Source: Burkholderiaceae bacterium
Lineage (GTDB): Bacteria; Pseudomonadota; Gammaproteobacteria; Burkholderiales; Burkholderiaceae_D
Assembly: GCA_031261905.1 (NCBI GenBank)
Contig: JAISIS010000069.1
Span: 1-8,178, forward strand
Direction of reading: 5' to 3'
Length of the DNA stretch: 8,178 bases
In this document: positions 6,865-8,178 of the stretch, piece after piece
Numbering within the stretch: the first letter of the stretch is position 1
How the letters are laid out: each line of letters starts with the position of its first letter
Notes under the pieces: generated by a model
What the model saw: only the letters and a program-made list of their open reading frames with translations
Database searches by the model: none
Told to the model about the DNA's origin: nothing
Program-made: the position numbers and the translations under genes

Positions 6865-8112
6865 ATGGGTTTGAATACTATGAGCATGAAAGAAATGAAC
6901 GGGGCGGCAGGAATGCCCGGCGGCAAGGGCGGAAAAAAGCCCAGACCCAAACGCCAGGCGGGGCACCCGGCCCGGAAAGCATCATCCGGTAAGGCGTTTG
7001 TCGCGCCGGATGATCCGGACAGGCTGTTTGCTTATGTCACTTCAGCCGCCTACGATGAGGAAGGCGTGCCTGAGGCCGCTTCGCCCGGCAGGGATAAAGG
7101 GAAGAAGAAAACGGGCCGCAGGGAACTCGCGCCGGATGACGATGCGCCAAAGCTGCACAAGGTGCTGGCGGAGGCCGGTCTGGGATCGCGCCGCGACATG
7201 GAAGAACTGATTATTTCCGGCAGGGTTTCCGTTAACGGGGAACCGGCACATATCGGTCAGCGCATTCTGGCGACAGACCAGGTGCGGATTAACGGCAAGC
7301 TGCTTCAGCGCAAGGTGAGCAAGCGTCCGCCACGGGTACTGATATACCACAAACCGGCTGGCGAGATTGTCAGCAGGGATGATCCGGAAAAACGTCCCTC
7401 GGTGTTTGACCGGCTGCCGCAGGTGAAAAACGGCAAGTGGCTGGCTGTCGGGCGTCTGGACTTTAATACAGAAGGGCTGCTGCTCTTTACCACTTCCGGA
7501 GATCTTGCCAATCGTCTGATGCACCCACGCTACAACATTGAGCGAGAATATGCCGTCAGAACGCTGGGTGAGCTTGAGGAAGGCATGCGTCAGAAGCTTC
7601 TGGCCGGAGTTGAAATGGAAGATGGCATTGGTCAGTTTTCACGTATTGCCGATGGTGGTGGCGATGGCGTAAACAAATGGTATCGCGTTGTGATCGGCGA
7701 AGGGCGCAATCGTGAAGTCAGGCGGATGTTTGAGGCTGTTGGACTTACGGTATCGCGTCTGATCCGTACGCGTTATGGCGCGCTTTCACTGCCGCAGATT
7801 CTCAAGCGGGGAAGGTGGGATGAACTGGAAGAAAACGCGGTGCGTGACCTGATGCGGCTTTCCGGCCTGGAAAAGCCGGAAGAGAAAAAATCCGGCAAGC
7901 CCAGGCAGGCTGCATCACGCCAGAAAAATGGAAATGGTCCCGCCTCGCTGCCGGAATTCGGCAGGCCGGGAAGCGCCGATGGCGACACCAGGCGAAAACA
8001 GCGCAGTCGTCAGCCCGACCCGCTGCAAACTACTTTTGGCTATGCCGGCAAGGAACACAACGGGTCGCGAAACGGCAACCGTATGCGTCAGGGGCAACGC
8101 AGCCGTGGCTGA
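6865..8112 (+). CDS. rluB: 23S rRNA pseudouridine synthase, RsuA/RluB family
   Basis: Converts a uridine in domain V of 23S rRNA to pseudouridine (position 2605 in E. coli). It has 415 residues. Order of parts: a basic, Gly/Lys-rich, probably disordered N-terminal region (1-95); an S4 RNA-binding domain [20 protein letters not shown]... to ...VRINGKLL (96-147); then the synthase domain with catalytic Asp199 in [14 protein letters not shown] (196-209), [16 protein letters not shown] (214-229) and [16 protein letters not shown] (279-294). A polar, basic tail (335-415) includes [12 protein letters not shown]. The domain order identifies the RsuA/RluB/RluE/RluF group; the long tails and the scpB neighbour favour RluB. 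The start is uncertain: ATGs at 6865, 6880, 6886 and 6895 are all in frame, none with a strong Shine-Dalgarno sequence. It ends 5 bases before the stop of the convergent nth. Confidence 0.92.
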   Translation: MGLNTMSMKEMNGAAGMPGGKGGKKPRPKRQAGHPARKASSGKAFVAPDDPDRLFAYVTSAAYDEEGVPEAASPGRDKGKKKTGRRELAPDDDAPKLHKVLAEAGLGSRRDMEELIISGRVSVNGEPAHIGQRILATDQVRINGKLLQRKVSKRPPRVLIYHKPAGEIVSRDDPEKRPSVFDRLPQVKNGKWLAVGRLDFNTEGLLLFTTSGDLANRLMHPRYNIEREYAVRTLGELEEGMRQKLLAGVEMEDGIGQFSRIADGGGDGVNKWYRVVIGEGRNREVRRMFEAVGLTVSRLIRTRYGALSLPQILKRGRWDELEENAVRDLMRLSGLEKPEEKKSGKPRQAASRQKNGNGPASLPEFGRPGSADGDTRRKQRSRQPDPLQTTFGYAGKEHNGSRNGNRMRQGQRSRG

Positions 8113-8117
8113 TACGG

Positions 8118-8178
8118 CTATACCGCGGTTTTGTCGGGATATTCGCAGAGATCGTTAATCAGACAGTTCCCGCATCGG
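8118..8178 (-). CDS. nth: Endonuclease III, C-terminal end only
   Basis: The last 19 codons and TAG stop of a gene running out of the window. The visible residues are RCGNCLINDLCEYPDKTAV. Three cysteines spaced C-x2-C-x5-C, followed by xYPxKT, match the end of the [4Fe-4S] loop of endonuclease III, a base-excision-repair DNA glycosylase/AP lyase; the first cluster Cys would lie just beyond the window. The call rests on this short motif alone. MutY has a related cluster but continues for over 100 residues beyond it, so a stop this soon favours Nth. It is convergent with rluB. Confidence 0.75.
   Translation of the reverse strand, partial: RCGNCLINDLCEYPDKTAV

Overview
The window looks like chromosomal backbone from a Gram-negative proteobacterium, most probably a betaproteobacterium (Burkholderiales). 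The reasons are the scpB-rluB pair, the long basic tails on RluB, the prfB-lysS pair and the style of the proteins. The family-level placement is inferred from memory, not measured. Almost every gene is core housekeeping; one small S24-type gene looks accessory.

Layout. Bases 1-1709 (+) hold the 3' part of a large FtsX/YbbP-type ABC transporter permease. After a 180-base gap comes thiD (1890-2702, +), which overlaps tail to tail by 9 bases with lysS (2694-4283, -). Upstream of lysS on the same strand is prfB (4323-5427, -). It can only be assembled through a programmed +1 frameshift at 5343-5358 with the canonical layout: an SD-like GGAGG, three bases, then CTT-TGA-C. A good intrinsic terminator or attenuator sits between prfB and lysS, and the prfB UGA stop codon lies in its loop. 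Upstream of prfB is an orphan S24/LexA-like domain gene (5531-6001, -). It lacks a DNA-binding domain and appears to have lost both the Ala-Gly cleavage site and the catalytic lysine.

Divergent from it, after a 269-base intergenic region with a TATAAT box on the + strand and three inverted repeats, are scpB (6271-6834, +) and rluB (6865-8112, +). The window closes with the last 19 codons and stop of nth (endonuclease III) on the minus strand, recognisable from its iron-sulfur Cys pattern and only 5 bases from the rluB stop.

How the parts fit. prfB and lysS form a translation module (RF2 and lysyl-tRNA synthetase). RF2 is autoregulated through the frameshift, and its own UGA stop inside the terminator hairpin may extend RF2 sensing to lysS. 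scpB-rluB couples chromosome condensation and 23S rRNA modification by position only. I found no CRISPR array, insertion sequence, rRNA or tRNA. The most unusual items are the prfB/lysS hairpin, the degenerate S24 protein next to prfB, and the structured leader in front of scpB.
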